64,000 nt of DNA from Plectonema cf. radiosum LEGE 06105 (GCF_015207665.1 NZ_JADEWL010000014.1:28542-92541); one strand, 5' to 3'; counted from the first letter of the stretch, positions 9,621-18,381 are shown. Notes: a model not told the origin generated them from the sequence alone. Translations and numbers: made by a program.

Positions 9621-10427
9621 ATGAACTCTGACTTTGAAATACAGCATAGAGAAACTGCTTTAATTACTGGAGCAGCTAGTGGAATTGGCTATGAACTAAT
9701 GCAGATATTTGCTCAAAATCAATATAATCTTGTATTGGTAGATAGAAATCAACAAACGCTTTCCAAAATAGCAGATGAATTACCCAATAAATTCGGTATT
9801 TCAGTCAAAACTATTGTGAAAGATTTATCAGTTCCTTTGGCAGCAAAAGAAATTTTTACAGAAGTTAATCAGTCATCAATCAAAATTGATGTACTAGTAA
9901 ATAATGCTGGATTTGGTAATTATGGATTATTTAACGAAACAGATTTGAATGCTGAATTAGAAATGATGCAGGTTAACATGGTATCTCTTACACATTTAAC
10001 CAAATTGTTTCTCAAACAGATGGTAAAGCAAGGTAAAGGAAAAATATTAAATGTTGCTTCTACCGCTGCTTTTCAACCGGGACCCTTAATGGCGGTATAC
10101 TTTGCAACTAAAGCATATATCTTTTCATTTTCTCAGGCGATCGCCAATGAATTAGAGGGTACGGGTGTGACTGTAACAGTTCTTTGTCCTGGTCCAACAG
10201 CATCTGCTTTTCACCACAGAACTGGAATGTCGGACTCGAAGTTAGTCAAAAGTAAGAATATGATGGATGCTCAAACTGTAGCAGAAATTGGCTATCGTGG
10301 TTTAATGGCAAACAAAACTACTGTTATTCCTGGATTACAAAATAGAATACTAGCTGAAAGTGTCAGATTCATCCCCAGAGATTTATTAACCAAAATAGTT
10401 AGAACTACCCAGGAAGTAAAAGAATAA
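9621..10427 (+). CDS. Short-chain dehydrogenase/reductase (SDR)
   Basis: 268 residues with a Rossmann fold cofactor motif TGAASGIG (16-23), NNAG (94-97), catalytic S147 and Y160-x3-K164 (YFATK). It is a classical SDR that would reduce or oxidise a carbonyl or hydroxyl using NAD(P)H. The sequence D40-R42 after the second strand (LVLVDRNQ) suggests the cofactor specificity residue lies there, but NAD versus NADP is not settled. The substrate is unknown. It is a single gene, ended by a strong shared hairpin at 10441-10471. No membrane or signal segment is present. Confidence 0.9.
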   Translation: MNSDFEIQHRETALITGAASGIGYELMQIFAQNQYNLVLVDRNQQTLSKIADELPNKFGISVKTIVKDLSVPLAAKEIFTEVNQSSIKIDVLVNNAGFGNYGLFNETDLNAELEMMQVNMVSLTHLTKLFLKQMVKQGKGKILNVASTAAFQPGPLMAVYFATKAYIFSFSQAIANELEGTGVTVTVLCPGPTASAFHHRTGMSDSKLVKSKNMMDAQTVAEIGYRGLMANKTTVIPGLQNRILAESVRFIPRDLLTKIVRTTQEVKE

Positions 10428-10440
10428 CTATCAGAGTAGA

Positions 10441-10471
10441 GAAGTCGGGTTTCTAAAAGAAACCCGACTTC
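10441..10471. terminator. Bidirectional terminator between convergent genes
   Basis: GAAGTCGGGTTTC (10441-10453) pairs perfectly with GAAACCCGACTTC (10459-10471): a 13-bp stem with a five-base loop. It sits between the convergent stops at 10427 and 10477 and can serve both strands. It is the tightest member of the GTCGGGTT hairpin family. Confidence 0.8.
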
Positions 10472-10476
10472 TAGGT

Positions 10477-11130
10477 CTACAGAAACATTTTTATAGCAAT
10501 TTTAGTTGGATTATCTTTTATCTTATTTTCTAACTTAAAAGAATTAAAAAATTGTGTCGCATCTCCAGACTTAGAGTTAGAAACATCAAGCACATACAGC
10601 CTTTTCCCAACTAAAAATAAACGAATATTCGCAATTATATCTTGATTTTCATTTCGATATTCTGCTTCGATACCCGAATATTGACCTAATTGAATATTTT
10701 GCTGTTTCAATAACTTTACTTCATTCCCTAAAAATTCTTTTAAGAAATTATCATAAACTTCGCTCAACGGTAACTTATTTAAATCTATTTTATAATCAAC
10801 ATAACCAACTATATAGGAACTTTTCTTAGTATCCGCATAATAAATACTGATCGAATATTCTTCACTTTGAGAATTTAAATTAGTTACAGATGTATCAGGT
10901 ACAAAAATGGAAAAATTACCTTCATTGGAATAAAACTTTTTCCATCCAGAAGTTGCAATCGCGGAAATACCAGAATCAACTTCGGTTAAAAGCGATAAAA
11001 TTTCTGCTTGTAATGGTGTTGCAAATAATTGCTTAGGAGAAAGGGCAATTGTTGCGTCAACTTTTGGAATATAGGTCATTACTCCTAATCCAAATATGAC
11101 AACCTTTACCGATAATCTATTCATTTTCAT
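10477..11130 (-). CDS. Secreted or anchored protein of unknown function
   Basis: 217 residues. The N-terminus MKMNRLSVKVVIFGLGVMTY is a signal-peptide-like or anchor helix. From about residue 64 (GWKKFYSNEGNFSIFVP) the protein resembles a beta-rich extracytoplasmic module I have seen in many cyanobacterial proteins, with pattern W-x-FxS-x-EG-x-FxV-x-P, then a YYAD segment, LGQYSGIEAEY and a final FFNSF. PsbP-like proteins have a comparable look, but I do not claim membership. It converges on the SDR gene. Function unknown. Confidence 0.6.
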   Translation of the reverse strand: MKMNRLSVKVVIFGLGVMTYIPKVDATIALSPKQLFATPLQAEILSLLTEVDSGISAIATSGWKKFYSNEGNFSIFVPDTSVTNLNSQSEEYSISIYYADTKKSSYIVGYVDYKIDLNKLPLSEVYDNFLKEFLGNEVKLLKQQNIQLGQYSGIEAEYRNENQDIIANIRLFLVGKRLYVLDVSNSKSGDATQFFNSFKLENKIKDNPTKIAIKMFL

Positions 11131-11385
11131 CTCGAACTGTTGAGTACAAATCTTAATACAGTCAAAATCAATTCAAATCACTACGATTATTTAAACTCAC
11201 CTGTAGAATTTTTTTTAATATCTCGGTATCATGTAAAATTTATACGAAAATTATTTAATAATTTAGGTGTTTATTGTAGCCTTTGATCATACTACCTCCC
11301 TACTCTAAAATTACCTTTTACCCGTAGAGTGCGGTTCATCTCTATCTATGTCTTTGCTTTGGGCTACAGCAAAATTTGCGAAATA

Positions 11386-12051
11386 TTAATCAATCCAACC
11401 TTCTTCTCTAGCTCGAATATGAGTTATGACTCGAAGATTTTTTCCTTGATGTTTTAGTTCTTCAACATTAATATTTAAAACTTCCTGTAGTTTATACCAA
11501 TAGTGACGTACCATCCGCTCAGATACACAGATATGTGCAGCAATTGCTTTATCTTGGAATCCTTCTTCAAATGCTAGATTAAGCAGCCTTAACCATTCTG
11601 GTTTTAACTCTAATTCAGAATTAATTCCTTTAATATCCTTTGTATGAGTCAATTTCTGTAAAGCCCAATTTACTCTATCTAATGTTTCCTGAGATGAAAG
11701 TGATTTATCAGCAACTACAAATCCCGATGGATGAAGATCAATTTCTGACTTTATCCTTACTAAAGTCTTGATATAGCTACTTTGCACGAGAATATTAATT
11801 TCAGGATAGTTAATTAATAACTTCTTAAGTAGTTGTATCCCATGATTAATTCGGGCTGCTTCTCCAACATTTTGTGCAACGCAAATATCTGTAATCACTA
11901 ATTCTGGTTGAAACATCGCAACTTGATGTAAAGCACTTTCTACAGTTGTAGCAGTATTAATTACAGCATCAGGATAACAAAAACTTAATAACTTGATTGT
12001 GCCACTCAAAAATATCTCGTAACTATCAATTAACAATATTTTAGGCGACAT
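11386..12051 (-). CDS. NarL-type response regulator with degenerate acidic pocket (orphan)
   Basis: 221 residues: receiver domain (1-125) and a LuxR/NarL-like helix-turn-helix (about 150-215, AFEEGFQDKAIAAHICVSER). The phospho-acceptor is D55 (VITDICV) and the switch lysine is in VADKSL. The usual acidic pair at the start is D9-S10 instead of D-D, so Mg binding may be weakened. It is a clear paralogue of the regulator at 56867-57529 (shared QSSYIK-L-RIK-EID, ADK-LS, THT-DIK, ELKP-W, REEG-ID). Unlike that copy it has no kinase neighbour. It may act without phosphorylation or take signals from the distant CHASE2 kinase; both are inference. Confidence 0.85.
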   Translation of the reverse strand: MSPKILLIDSYEIFLSGTIKLLSFCYPDAVINTATTVESALHQVAMFQPELVITDICVAQNVGEAARINHGIQLLKKLLINYPEINILVQSSYIKTLVRIKSEIDLHPSGFVVADKSLSSQETLDRVNWALQKLTHTKDIKGINSELELKPEWLRLLNLAFEEGFQDKAIAAHICVSERMVRHYWYKLQEVLNINVEELKHQGKNLRVITHIRAREEGWID

Positions 12052-12190
12052 TATTTACATCCTCTCTTAGACTCTGTTTATTTTACACTATAACTCCGTA
12101 AATGCGCGGTGACTAGCTATATAAAACACATTCAATCTTTAATTTCATAAAAGCTCTTAAAAGCTCCTTTAATTTCCTTTAAACTCAAAA

Positions 12191-12222
12191 ACGCGGAGAA
12201 AAGTTTAAGCTCTTCCCCGCGT
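12191..12222 (-). terminator. Terminator hairpin after the barrel protein gene
   Basis: ACGCGGAGAA (12191-12200) pairs with TTCCCCGCGT (12213-12222) with one mismatch and a twelve-base loop. It is about 70 bases downstream of the stop at 12293 on the reverse strand and is followed there by a T-rich run. Confidence 0.6.
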
Positions 12223-12292
12223 AATTATTTATGTTTTACCTTATTTGATTGTTGGAACACACTAATAGCCTTGCTCTTAAAGCAAAGTCCAT

Positions 12293-12769
12293 TTAGAAAC
12301 GATAGCCGAGTCCAATACTGAAAGTTGGATCGACATTATCATCTAAAGGAGCATTTAAATCACCGAAAACCACTACATTTTTGACAATTTCTGTTTCTGC
12401 ACCAGCATTCAGAAATGCTGTAGAATCACCTTCACCGAAAACCAAACCAGCACCAGCGTAAGCATTTGCTTTCTTACCGATAGGTAAATCATAAGTAACT
12501 GCTGGTGCAAATTGAGTAACAGTATCATCACTAACATCTATTATGCTTACACTACCTCTCACGGAGATTGGTAACTGACGGATGTCATATCGTCCGTAAA
12601 TGTTAAGCCCAGTTACTCCATTTCCAGTTTGGAAACTACCACCAACGTAACTTCCTTGCAAACCTTTTTCAGATTGAGCGTTTGCAGGCAATGTAGATAC
12701 GAAACTCAAAGCACAAGCAATTGCGGATACAGCAGAAACTTTTACAGCGGATTTGAGAAACTGTCGCAT
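12293..12769 (-). CDS. Outer-membrane beta-barrel-like protein
   Basis: 158 residues with a signal peptide (positive MRQFLK, hydrophobic core, cleavage near LPANAQ at 28-33). The mature part alternates hydrophobic and polar residues in short strands separated by Gly/Asn turns (YAGAGLVFGEGD) and ends GLGYRF, a terminal aromatic characteristic of outer-membrane barrels recognised by BamA. The length suggests an eight-strand barrel. It stands alone between two reverse-strand genes. Function unknown; small porin-like or structural roles are possible. Confidence 0.65.
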   Translation of the reverse strand: MRQFLKSAVKVSAVSAIACALSFVSTLPANAQSEKGLQGSYVGGSFQTGNGVTGLNIYGRYDIRQLPISVRGSVSIIDVSDDTVTQFAPAVTYDLPIGKKANAYAGAGLVFGEGDSTAFLNAGAETEIVKNVVVFGDLNAPLDDNVDPTFSIGLGYRF

Positions 12770-13099
12770 AATATTGCTCAGGTATATAACTACAATGAAA
12801 AGTTATTCGGAATAAAAAATATTTAGGTAATATATTTTCCTTAAATGTTTTATTCCGAGTGTTTAGAATATTAACTCAGTAGTTTAAATAATACGAGTAT
12901 ATAAACTAACTTATAGTAAATTTCTTTTTAACTCTGAATAACTCCCATTAATATTTAGGTAAAATCTCTGGCGTTTGTGTATAAATATGTATTAGACATC
13001 TTCGGATACAAGTCTGTAAAATTACAAATTTCAGAAAAACTCTGAATTAAGTATAAATATCAGTCTCCCCTGATGACAATAGACATCTCCGAAAAAGAA

Positions 13100-13129
13100 T
13101 GTAGAGACGCGAAATTTCGCGTCTCTACA
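13100..13129. repeat. 30-bp perfect palindrome
   Basis: Reading from 13100, TGTAGAGACGCGAAA is followed directly by its exact reverse complement, so the whole 30 bases are self-complementary with no loop. Similar GTAGAGACGCGAAATTTCGC palindromes are, to my knowledge, frequent in cyanobacterial genomes. A related fragment (TGCTACGTCTCTACAACAAA) is near 34022-34041. Confidence 0.8.
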
Positions 13130-13190
13130 AGGTTTCTGGATGACGCATAATTAATTTCCACCAGATGTCTAATAATCTTAAAAAAGAAAC

Positions 13191-13231
13191 AGCACTAAGC
13201 CAAAAGATATTTGTTCTCATGACTTAGTGCT
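13191..13231. terminator. Hairpin, possible terminator
   Basis: AGCACTAAG (13191-13199) pairs with CTTAGTGCT (13223-13231) across a 23-base loop, followed on the forward strand by ATTTGCTTTTTATTT. No forward-strand gene lies immediately upstream, so its transcriptional role is uncertain. Confidence 0.4.
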
Positions 13232-13359
13232 ATTTGCTTTTTATTTAACGTGAATTCGATTATCTTTTGAAGACTGAAACTATTGCCCCGTATACTTATC
13301 AGAAATACCCGTCTTATTTTTAAAACGTGAAGGAAAACTTTATTTTCCGTGGGGTGAAA

Positions 13360-13417
13360 AGTCGGGTTTTTACAATGATTGTCTTTTCTGACAGGTATTT
13401 AACCTAAAAACCCGACT
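13360..13417 (-). terminator. GTCGGG-family hairpin after the RTX gene
   Basis: AGTCGGGTTTTTA (13360-13372) pairs perfectly with TAAAAACCCGACT (13405-13417). It lies 30 bases downstream of the RTX stop on the reverse strand and is likely its terminator, though the 32-base loop is long. Confidence 0.55.
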
Positions 13418-13446
13418 TCTATTTAATTAAATTGGGAGTGGATGAA

Positions 13447-14868
13447 TTATGCAAAAATAAAGTCGCTAGTAGTATCAAAGCTAGCATTTACAGATGCAAT
13501 AATATCGTCAATTCCAGTAAATACTCCATCACCATCATCTAAAGCAATGAAGTTTGTTGAGCCTAGATTGAAGAAAGAATAGTCACTCAGGCTACCAGTT
13601 AGTTGAATTTTATCTTCACCGGATAGAAAGTCTTCTATGCTTGCAATGTCACCAAAACCAGCATCGCTATAGAAAATATTACCGTTTTCTCCTAAGACAA
13701 ATATATCTTTTCCGGCTCCTCCTGCTAAGATGTCTTGTCCGTCAACACCATTGATAATATTATCTTCAGCGTTTCCGCTAATCTTGTCATTTTGAGTGGT
13801 ACCGATAACATTGACAAAGTTAACAACGGTACGATTGAGATTACCAACTCCAGGAATGTTATTCACCTGTAAACTTTGTGCAGATAAATCCACATTTATC
13901 GAAACTGGGCTTGCTGCACTCGAAGCATCAATAGTATTAGAGAAACCTGCATCACCGATAATTGTCTCGACTCTGACAAGTTCATCTGTACCTAAACCAC
14001 CATCTTTTTCTACTATTCCGGTAGGTAAAAGGGTAATTGCTTGACCTAAACCAGTGTAATCAACAGTATCATTACCACCGTTGTCACCGTTGATGATGTC
14101 ATTACCAGCGCTACCACCAAAAAAGTCGTTACCACCACCACCAATCAGGATATTATTTTCAGCATTGCCGATAATCCTGTCATCTTGATTCGTACCAGTG
14201 ACATTGACAAAGTTCTTGACACTGAAAGTTACATTACCCAAACCAGGAATATTTTGAACGGTTAATCTATTTTGTGACAAATCAACATCGAAAGATGTAA
14301 CTCCACTCGTACCAGTGGAACCATCTATTGTATTAGCCTTTCCGGTTGCACCAACGATAGTTTCGATATTTAAAATCTGGTCTGTACCTAAACTACCTTT
14401 GTTAACGATACCAACAGCTTCAAGAGTAATCGCTTCGCTGAGGTCACTGTAATCTGCTGTATCGTCACCTTTCCCACCATCTAGAACATCGTTACCCTGA
14501 CTACCTTTAAGAATATCTTTACCCTTTCCACCGTCGAGGGTATCATTACCCTTTCCACCATCTAAGGTGTCTTTACCTTCTCCACCCTGGAGGATATCAT
14601 CACCCTCACCACCATCTAGAACATCATCACCCTTACCACCCTCAAGTAGGTCATCACCCTTACCACCTTTGAGGGTATCATTACCTTGACCACCATTAAG
14701 AATATCTCTACCCTCACCACCCTCAAGTAGGTCATTACCTTGACCACCTTCTATACTGTCATTCCCTTTTCCACCTTTGAGGGTATCATTACCACCTTTA
14801 CCAAAGATAAAATCTGCATCATCGGTACCAATCAAATTATCGCTTTTTGGTCCACCATTAATTATCAT
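13447..14868 (-). CDS. RTX-type calcium-binding repeat protein
   Basis: 473 residues. Residues about 20-137 are at least a dozen GGxGxDxL-type nonapeptides (GGKGNDTLD, GGEGRDILN), the calcium-binding beta-roll of RTX proteins. Then come two copies of an approximately 115-residue module (about 139-256 and 269-380), each starting DYxxLxxAITL and containing GLGTD or SLGTD and a NFVNVxGTxQxD segment that leads into another beta-roll. The C-terminal 70 residues (FLSGEDKIQLTGS, DGDGVFTGIDDIIA) look like a terminal RTX/type I secretion module. No Sec signal is present. Export by type I secretion and surface localisation are family knowledge; no transporter adjoins it. Shine-Dalgarno AAGGA lies about 13 bases before the ATG. 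Confidence 0.9.
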   Translation of the reverse strand: MIINGGPKSDNLIGTDDADFIFGKGGNDTLKGGKGNDSIEGGQGNDLLEGGEGRDILNGGQGNDTLKGGKGDDLLEGGKGDDVLDGGEGDDILQGGEGKDTLDGGKGNDTLDGGKGKDILKGSQGNDVLDGGKGDDTADYSDLSEAITLEAVGIVNKGSLGTDQILNIETIVGATGKANTIDGSTGTSGVTSFDVDLSQNRLTVQNIPGLGNVTFSVKNFVNVTGTNQDDRIIGNAENNILIGGGGNDFFGGSAGNDIINGDNGGNDTVDYTGLGQAITLLPTGIVEKDGGLGTDELVRVETIIGDAGFSNTIDASSAASPVSINVDLSAQSLQVNNIPGVGNLNRTVVNFVNVIGTTQNDKISGNAEDNIINGVDGQDILAGGAGKDIFVLGENGNIFYSDAGFGDIASIEDFLSGEDKIQLTGSLSDYSFFNLGSTNFIALDDGDGVFTGIDDIIASVNASFDTTSDFIFA

Positions 14869-14900
14869 AGTTATGTCAATCCTTATAAACTAGGTTGGCT

Positions 14901-14940
14901 GAACGATTCGCTCGATTTCTCAGGTCTTAGCGAATCGTTC
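14901..14940 (-). promoter_or_regulatory. Leader hairpin upstream of the RTX gene
   Basis: GAACGATTCGCT (14901-14912) pairs perfectly with AGCGAATCGTTC (14929-14940). It lies 33-72 bases before the RTX start codon, so it would fall in the transcribed leader if transcription starts further out. It could be an operator or an RNA leader structure; the sequence does not decide. Confidence 0.4.
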
Positions 14941-15036
14941 TTTATTTATGGAAATCCAGTATATGTTGGCTATTCAATTAATACTTGAAACGCTTCAGCT
15001 AAAATAGAATGCAGTATGAAAAACCAAGATTCCGCA

Positions 15037-15083
15037 ATTTACGCAACATATTTTATATTTTCATGAAATGTTGTTGCGTAAAT
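15037..15083. repeat. Inverted repeat in the RTX/STAND divergent region
   Basis: ATTTACGCAACA (15037-15048) and TGTTGCGTAAAT (15072-15083) form a perfect 12-bp inverted repeat with a 23-base spacer. It sits between two divergently transcribed genes, so it is not a terminator by position. The rest of 15084-15521 shows no gene I would support. Confidence 0.5.
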
Positions 15084-15521
15084 TCATCACAACAATAAAA
15101 TACAATAAGACAAAATCATTACTATTTCTATTGCTTGCATCCTTTAGATATAGCATCCAATTACTTGTATTTTAAATCACAAAATAATAGTGAAGCCATT
15201 ACATATTCCGAATTCAAAACTATTAATTGCCAATAGAACATAGTAGTCCACCAAGCCAGCTTTGCTTGAGGTTTATGCAATTTACTACTCCCTACTCCCT
15301 TACCCCACCCGGCATTTTTGGTTTGATCGAGTAATAGGTTTCTCAAAAGACTTGCTAACTTCTAGGTTCTACTGTTATTTGCATACTAACCGATAAAGAT
15401 TAGATGGCGATGTATTATCTAGAACCTTCATTATCTCTTTAAACTCCGAATAACTCCGAACACCACGTAAACTAGAAATAAAAAGGTAGAATATATTCAG
15501 ATAACATAATTTTGAGCAAAA

Positions 15522-17825
15522 ATGTTCCCAATTAATTTTTTGACTGAAATGGCTCACAAACATGAACTTTCTCAGGAACAAGAGGAGGTTTTTTTGATGC
15601 GGATGGGAAATGGTCAAAGCTACGAAGAAATAGCCTCCGAATTAAGTACTTCTGCGGATGCTTGTCTGAAAAGAATGGGTCAAGTTTATAAAAAGTTCAA
15701 TGTTAGCGGTAGTAGTAGAGGTAAAGAGAACCGTCTGCGAATTTTTCTATCGAGCCAGTGGGAGCAATTTAAAGCTAATAAAATAGATAACTGCGAAAAC
15801 TTACCAGACAATAGACAGCAACCGGAGACTGTGAATTCTAATTTGCTAGAAAGCCAACCATCTCAAATTAAACAAAACTTACCAGCACGGGAATATACAA
15901 CTTTTATCGGACGCGATCGCGAAATTGCTCGATTGATAGAATTGTTAGATTACGGACATTCTGCTCATTTAATTAGTGTAGATGGGATTGGTGGAGTAGG
16001 TAAAACTACTTTAGTAGTAGAAGTAGCTTACCGTTGTTTACACAAAAATTCACCTAAATATATCTTCAATTTGCCTGACTTTGAAGCGATAATTTTTACC
16101 TCCGCCAAACAAAATCATTTGACTTCCATGGGATTTTTACCCCGATTAGTTTATCAGCGGACTTTACGGGATATCTGTCGAGAAATTCAGAAAGTTTTAG
16201 AATTTTCAGAAATTAATCATATATCTTTGCAAGAACAAATCGAGGTAATTCGTGACAAGCTCTCGGAAATTAAAACTTTATTAATTGTTGACAATTTAGA
16301 AACCATTGAAGACAAGCAGGAAGTTTTGTCCTTTCTCTACGACTTACCACCAACAGTTAAAGTAATTATTACTACTCGCGAACAAATATTATTTGTGCCG
16401 ATTCGTCTAACTTGTCTACCTCAAGAACATAGTTTGCGACTGATTCAACAGGAAGCCAAAGAAAAAGGAGTTAACTTAACTACCACAGAATCACAGCAAC
16501 TTTACGAAGCGGTAAGTGGAGTACCAGCAGCGATGATTTACGCTATCGGACAGATGGCATCTGGTTACTTATTTGCAGATGTATTGGTATTAATTAAACA
16601 TCCTCAAGGCGATATTGCCCGTTTTTGCTTTACCACTTCAGTAAATCCGTTAAAAAATTCACCTCCTTATTATCTGTTAATGGCACTGACTCTTTTTGTC
16701 AAACCAGTAACCAAAGAAACCATTACTAGTATCGCTTTGGAAAAACCAGACCCGATTATCATATCTCAAGGATTGGTAAAGTTACAGCAACTTTCCTTGA
16801 TTTATCAACAGCAAGGACGTTATAGTTTAACAGCCTTGACCCGTGAATATGCTTGGGCTCAATTAGTTGAAAATCCCGAATTTGAACAACAATTACAAAA
16901 GCGTTGGATTAACTGGTACTTGAAATTTTCCGAATCATTTGGGGATAAAGACTCGAAAGAATGGCATTTGAGCTATGAATATTTAGAACCCGAATGGGAA
17001 AATCTGCAAGCAGTATTGGAATGGTGCATTTCACAAGGTCGATATTCCGAAGTAAAAATTTTATGGCAACGTATCAAAGGATATACTCATATCCGTGGAT
17101 ATTGGGATGAGCGTTTAGAATGGAGTGCTTGGTTGATTGAAGCCGCAAAGCAAGCAGGCGATTTGGTAACAGCTTTAGAAGCAATGTGCGATCGCGCTTG
17201 GACTTTAGTAAGAATGCGTCAAATAGCTAACTTACAAGAAGCCCAAGTATTATTACAAGAAGCTTGGGATTTACGTCAACATCAAACAGTAAATTTTCAG
17301 TTAGAGTTGGCTGCAAACATGGTGATTTTGCACGTTCATCTTGCACAATTGCAGCAAGCACAAGAATGGTTGACAGTAAAACAACAGCTTTTGGAAAAAA
17401 TTAAACTTAATGAATCCGAATATGAGGAACAGCAAGTTCAGATTTTGTATTACCAAGGACAGATATTTTATCGAGAAAGTAATTATCAGCAAGCACAAAA
17501 AATATTTGAAGAAGCATTGTTGAAAGCACAACAGATAAAATGGCAGAAAGCAACAGCAGCGATTACTAATTGGTTAGCAGATATTGCATTGTTCAATGGT
17601 GATTTAGTAGAAACAAGAAGACTATTAGAATTTAGTTTACCAATGGCAGAAAAGCATAAAGACAAGCGGATTATTGCTTTCCATAAAGCAACATTTGCTA
17701 AATTAGAAAAAATTTGTGGAAATGAATTTGAAGCTCACAATTTAGCAAAAGAAGCAGCAGAAAGTTTTGAAGGGCTAAAAATGAGTGCAGAAGCCGAAGA
17801 AATGTATGCTTTACTTGATAATTGA
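15522..17825 (+). CDS. STAND-type regulator: helix-turn-helix, NB-ARC and TPR-like domains
   Basis: 767 residues. Residues about 14-75 form a LuxR-like helix-turn-helix (LSQEQEEVFLMRMGNGQSYE). An NB-ARC ATPase follows from about 125, with FIGRDREI, Walker A GIGGVGKT (155-162), Walker B LLIVDN (253-258) and the ITTR sensor (283-286). After a winged-helix segment (about 380-450) the C-terminal 300 residues are helical repeats of TPR kind (YYQGQIFYRESNYQQAQKIF). STAND proteins oligomerise on ligand binding and act as regulators or, in some systems, anti-phage or cell-death switches. Here the N-terminal helix-turn-helix favours a transcriptional role. Met10 (15549) is an alternative start. Confidence 0.85.
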   Translation: MFPINFLTEMAHKHELSQEQEEVFLMRMGNGQSYEEIASELSTSADACLKRMGQVYKKFNVSGSSRGKENRLRIFLSSQWEQFKANKIDNCENLPDNRQQPETVNSNLLESQPSQIKQNLPAREYTTFIGRDREIARLIELLDYGHSAHLISVDGIGGVGKTTLVVEVAYRCLHKNSPKYIFNLPDFEAIIFTSAKQNHLTSMGFLPRLVYQRTLRDICREIQKVLEFSEINHISLQEQIEVIRDKLSEIKTLLIVDNLETIEDKQEVLSFLYDLPPTVKVIITTREQILFVPIRLTCLPQEHSLRLIQQEAKEKGVNLTTTESQQLYEAVSGVPAAMIYAIGQMASGYLFADVLVLIKHPQGDIARFCFTTSVNPLKNSPPYYLLMALTLFVKPVTKETITSIALEKPDPIIISQGLVKLQQLSLIYQQQGRYSLTALTREYAWAQLVENPEFEQQLQKRWINWYLKFSESFGDKDSKEWHLSYEYLEPEWENLQAVLEWCISQGRYSEVKILWQRIKGYTHIRGYWDERLEWSAWLIEAAKQAGDLVTALEAMCDRAWTLVRMRQIANLQEAQVLLQEAWDLRQHQTVNFQLELAANMVILHVHLAQLQQAQEWLTVKQQLLEKIKLNESEYEEQQVQILYYQGQIFYRESNYQQAQKIFEEALLKAQQIKWQKATAAITNWLADIALFNGDLVETRRLLEFSLPMAEKHKDKRIIAFHKATFAKLEKICGNEFEAHNLAKEAAESFEGLKMSAEAEEMYALLDN

Positions 17826-17889
17826 AAATTCCTGAACAGGGATTGGAAGGGATTTCACGGATTTCACGAATTTAATTACCAATTACCCA

Positions 17890-18381
17890 TTACCAATTAC
17901 CAATTGGAATAATCGGTAAATCAGCACAAGCCGCAGGATTTGTATTAAGAGGTAAATCAGCACAAGCCGCAACATGAATTGATGTGTTTTCCAAAACTCC
18001 TACTCCGAATATATTTTCAAACAAAGCTTTAGTAGTGTTAAAAGCTTGTTTATGAATTTGATGTATTTCTTGATTTATTTCGTTATCAACCGCAGAACAA
18101 TGATTTAAAAGATAACCAAATAAATAATCACAATCTTGAATATACTTGAGTAAATTAACTTCCATATGAGCGTGCCAAACTGCATCAATTTCTTGAGTAG
18201 GAACTAATCCCGCAGCCGGATAAATTGACTTGAGATACAAAAACAATTTGTAGTGATTAATTACTGCTTGTGTTTTTTCGGCAGTCCATTCATACTCAAA
18301 CATCAGCTTATTTTGAATTGCCTGTAAATCCAAGTTATTCACCTTATCAAAAAAAGTGATAATTCTCATTGATTTAATCAC
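17890..18381 (-). CDS. Glycine-rich domain-containing-protein-like (GRDP) protein with duplicated Cys tail
   Basis: 163 residues. The core (about 28-130) has LKSIYPAAGLVPTQEIDAVWHAHM, followed by YIQDCDYLFGYLLNH, the pattern I associate with the GRDP/DUF1399-like family, whose function is poorly known. The last 30 residues are unusual: AACADLP occurs twice (138-144 and 150-156), encoded by an exact 21-base direct repeat. The gene converges on the STAND gene, with 65 bases between stops that contain ATTACCAATT repeats. The tail could be a low-complexity end, a metal site (two Cys) or a peptide-like extension; nothing nearby processes peptides. Confidence 0.65.
   Translation of the reverse strand: MIKSMRIITFFDKVNNLDLQAIQNKLMFEYEWTAEKTQAVINHYKLFLYLKSIYPAAGLVPTQEIDAVWHAHMEVNLLKYIQDCDYLFGYLLNHCSAVDNEINQEIHQIHKQAFNTTKALFENIFGVGVLENTSIHVAACADLPLNTNPAACADLPIIPIGNW
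17915..17971. repeat. 21-base direct repeat inside the GRDP-like gene
   Basis: GGTAAATCAGCACAAGCCGC plus A occurs at 17915-17935 and again at 17951-17971, 36 bases (12 codons) apart and identical. It encodes the two AACADLP tail motifs. Identity at synonymous sites implies recent duplication or conversion. Confidence 0.9.

Larger units (their letters stand above)
12830..13446. other. Repeat-rich intergenic region without genes
   Basis: No coding sequence is seen. The stretch contains the 30-bp palindrome at 13100-13129, a 9-bp-stem hairpin at 13191-13231 (AGCACTAAG/CTTAGTGCT) and the GTCGGG hairpin at 13360-13417. At 13247-13260 AACGTGAATTCGAT resembles the ends of the element at 44991-45144. 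Confidence 0.6.

Noticed and set aside
15161..15617. Two short reverse-strand frames upstream of the STAND gene
   Set aside because: They have poor protein-like composition, and one overlaps the STAND start.
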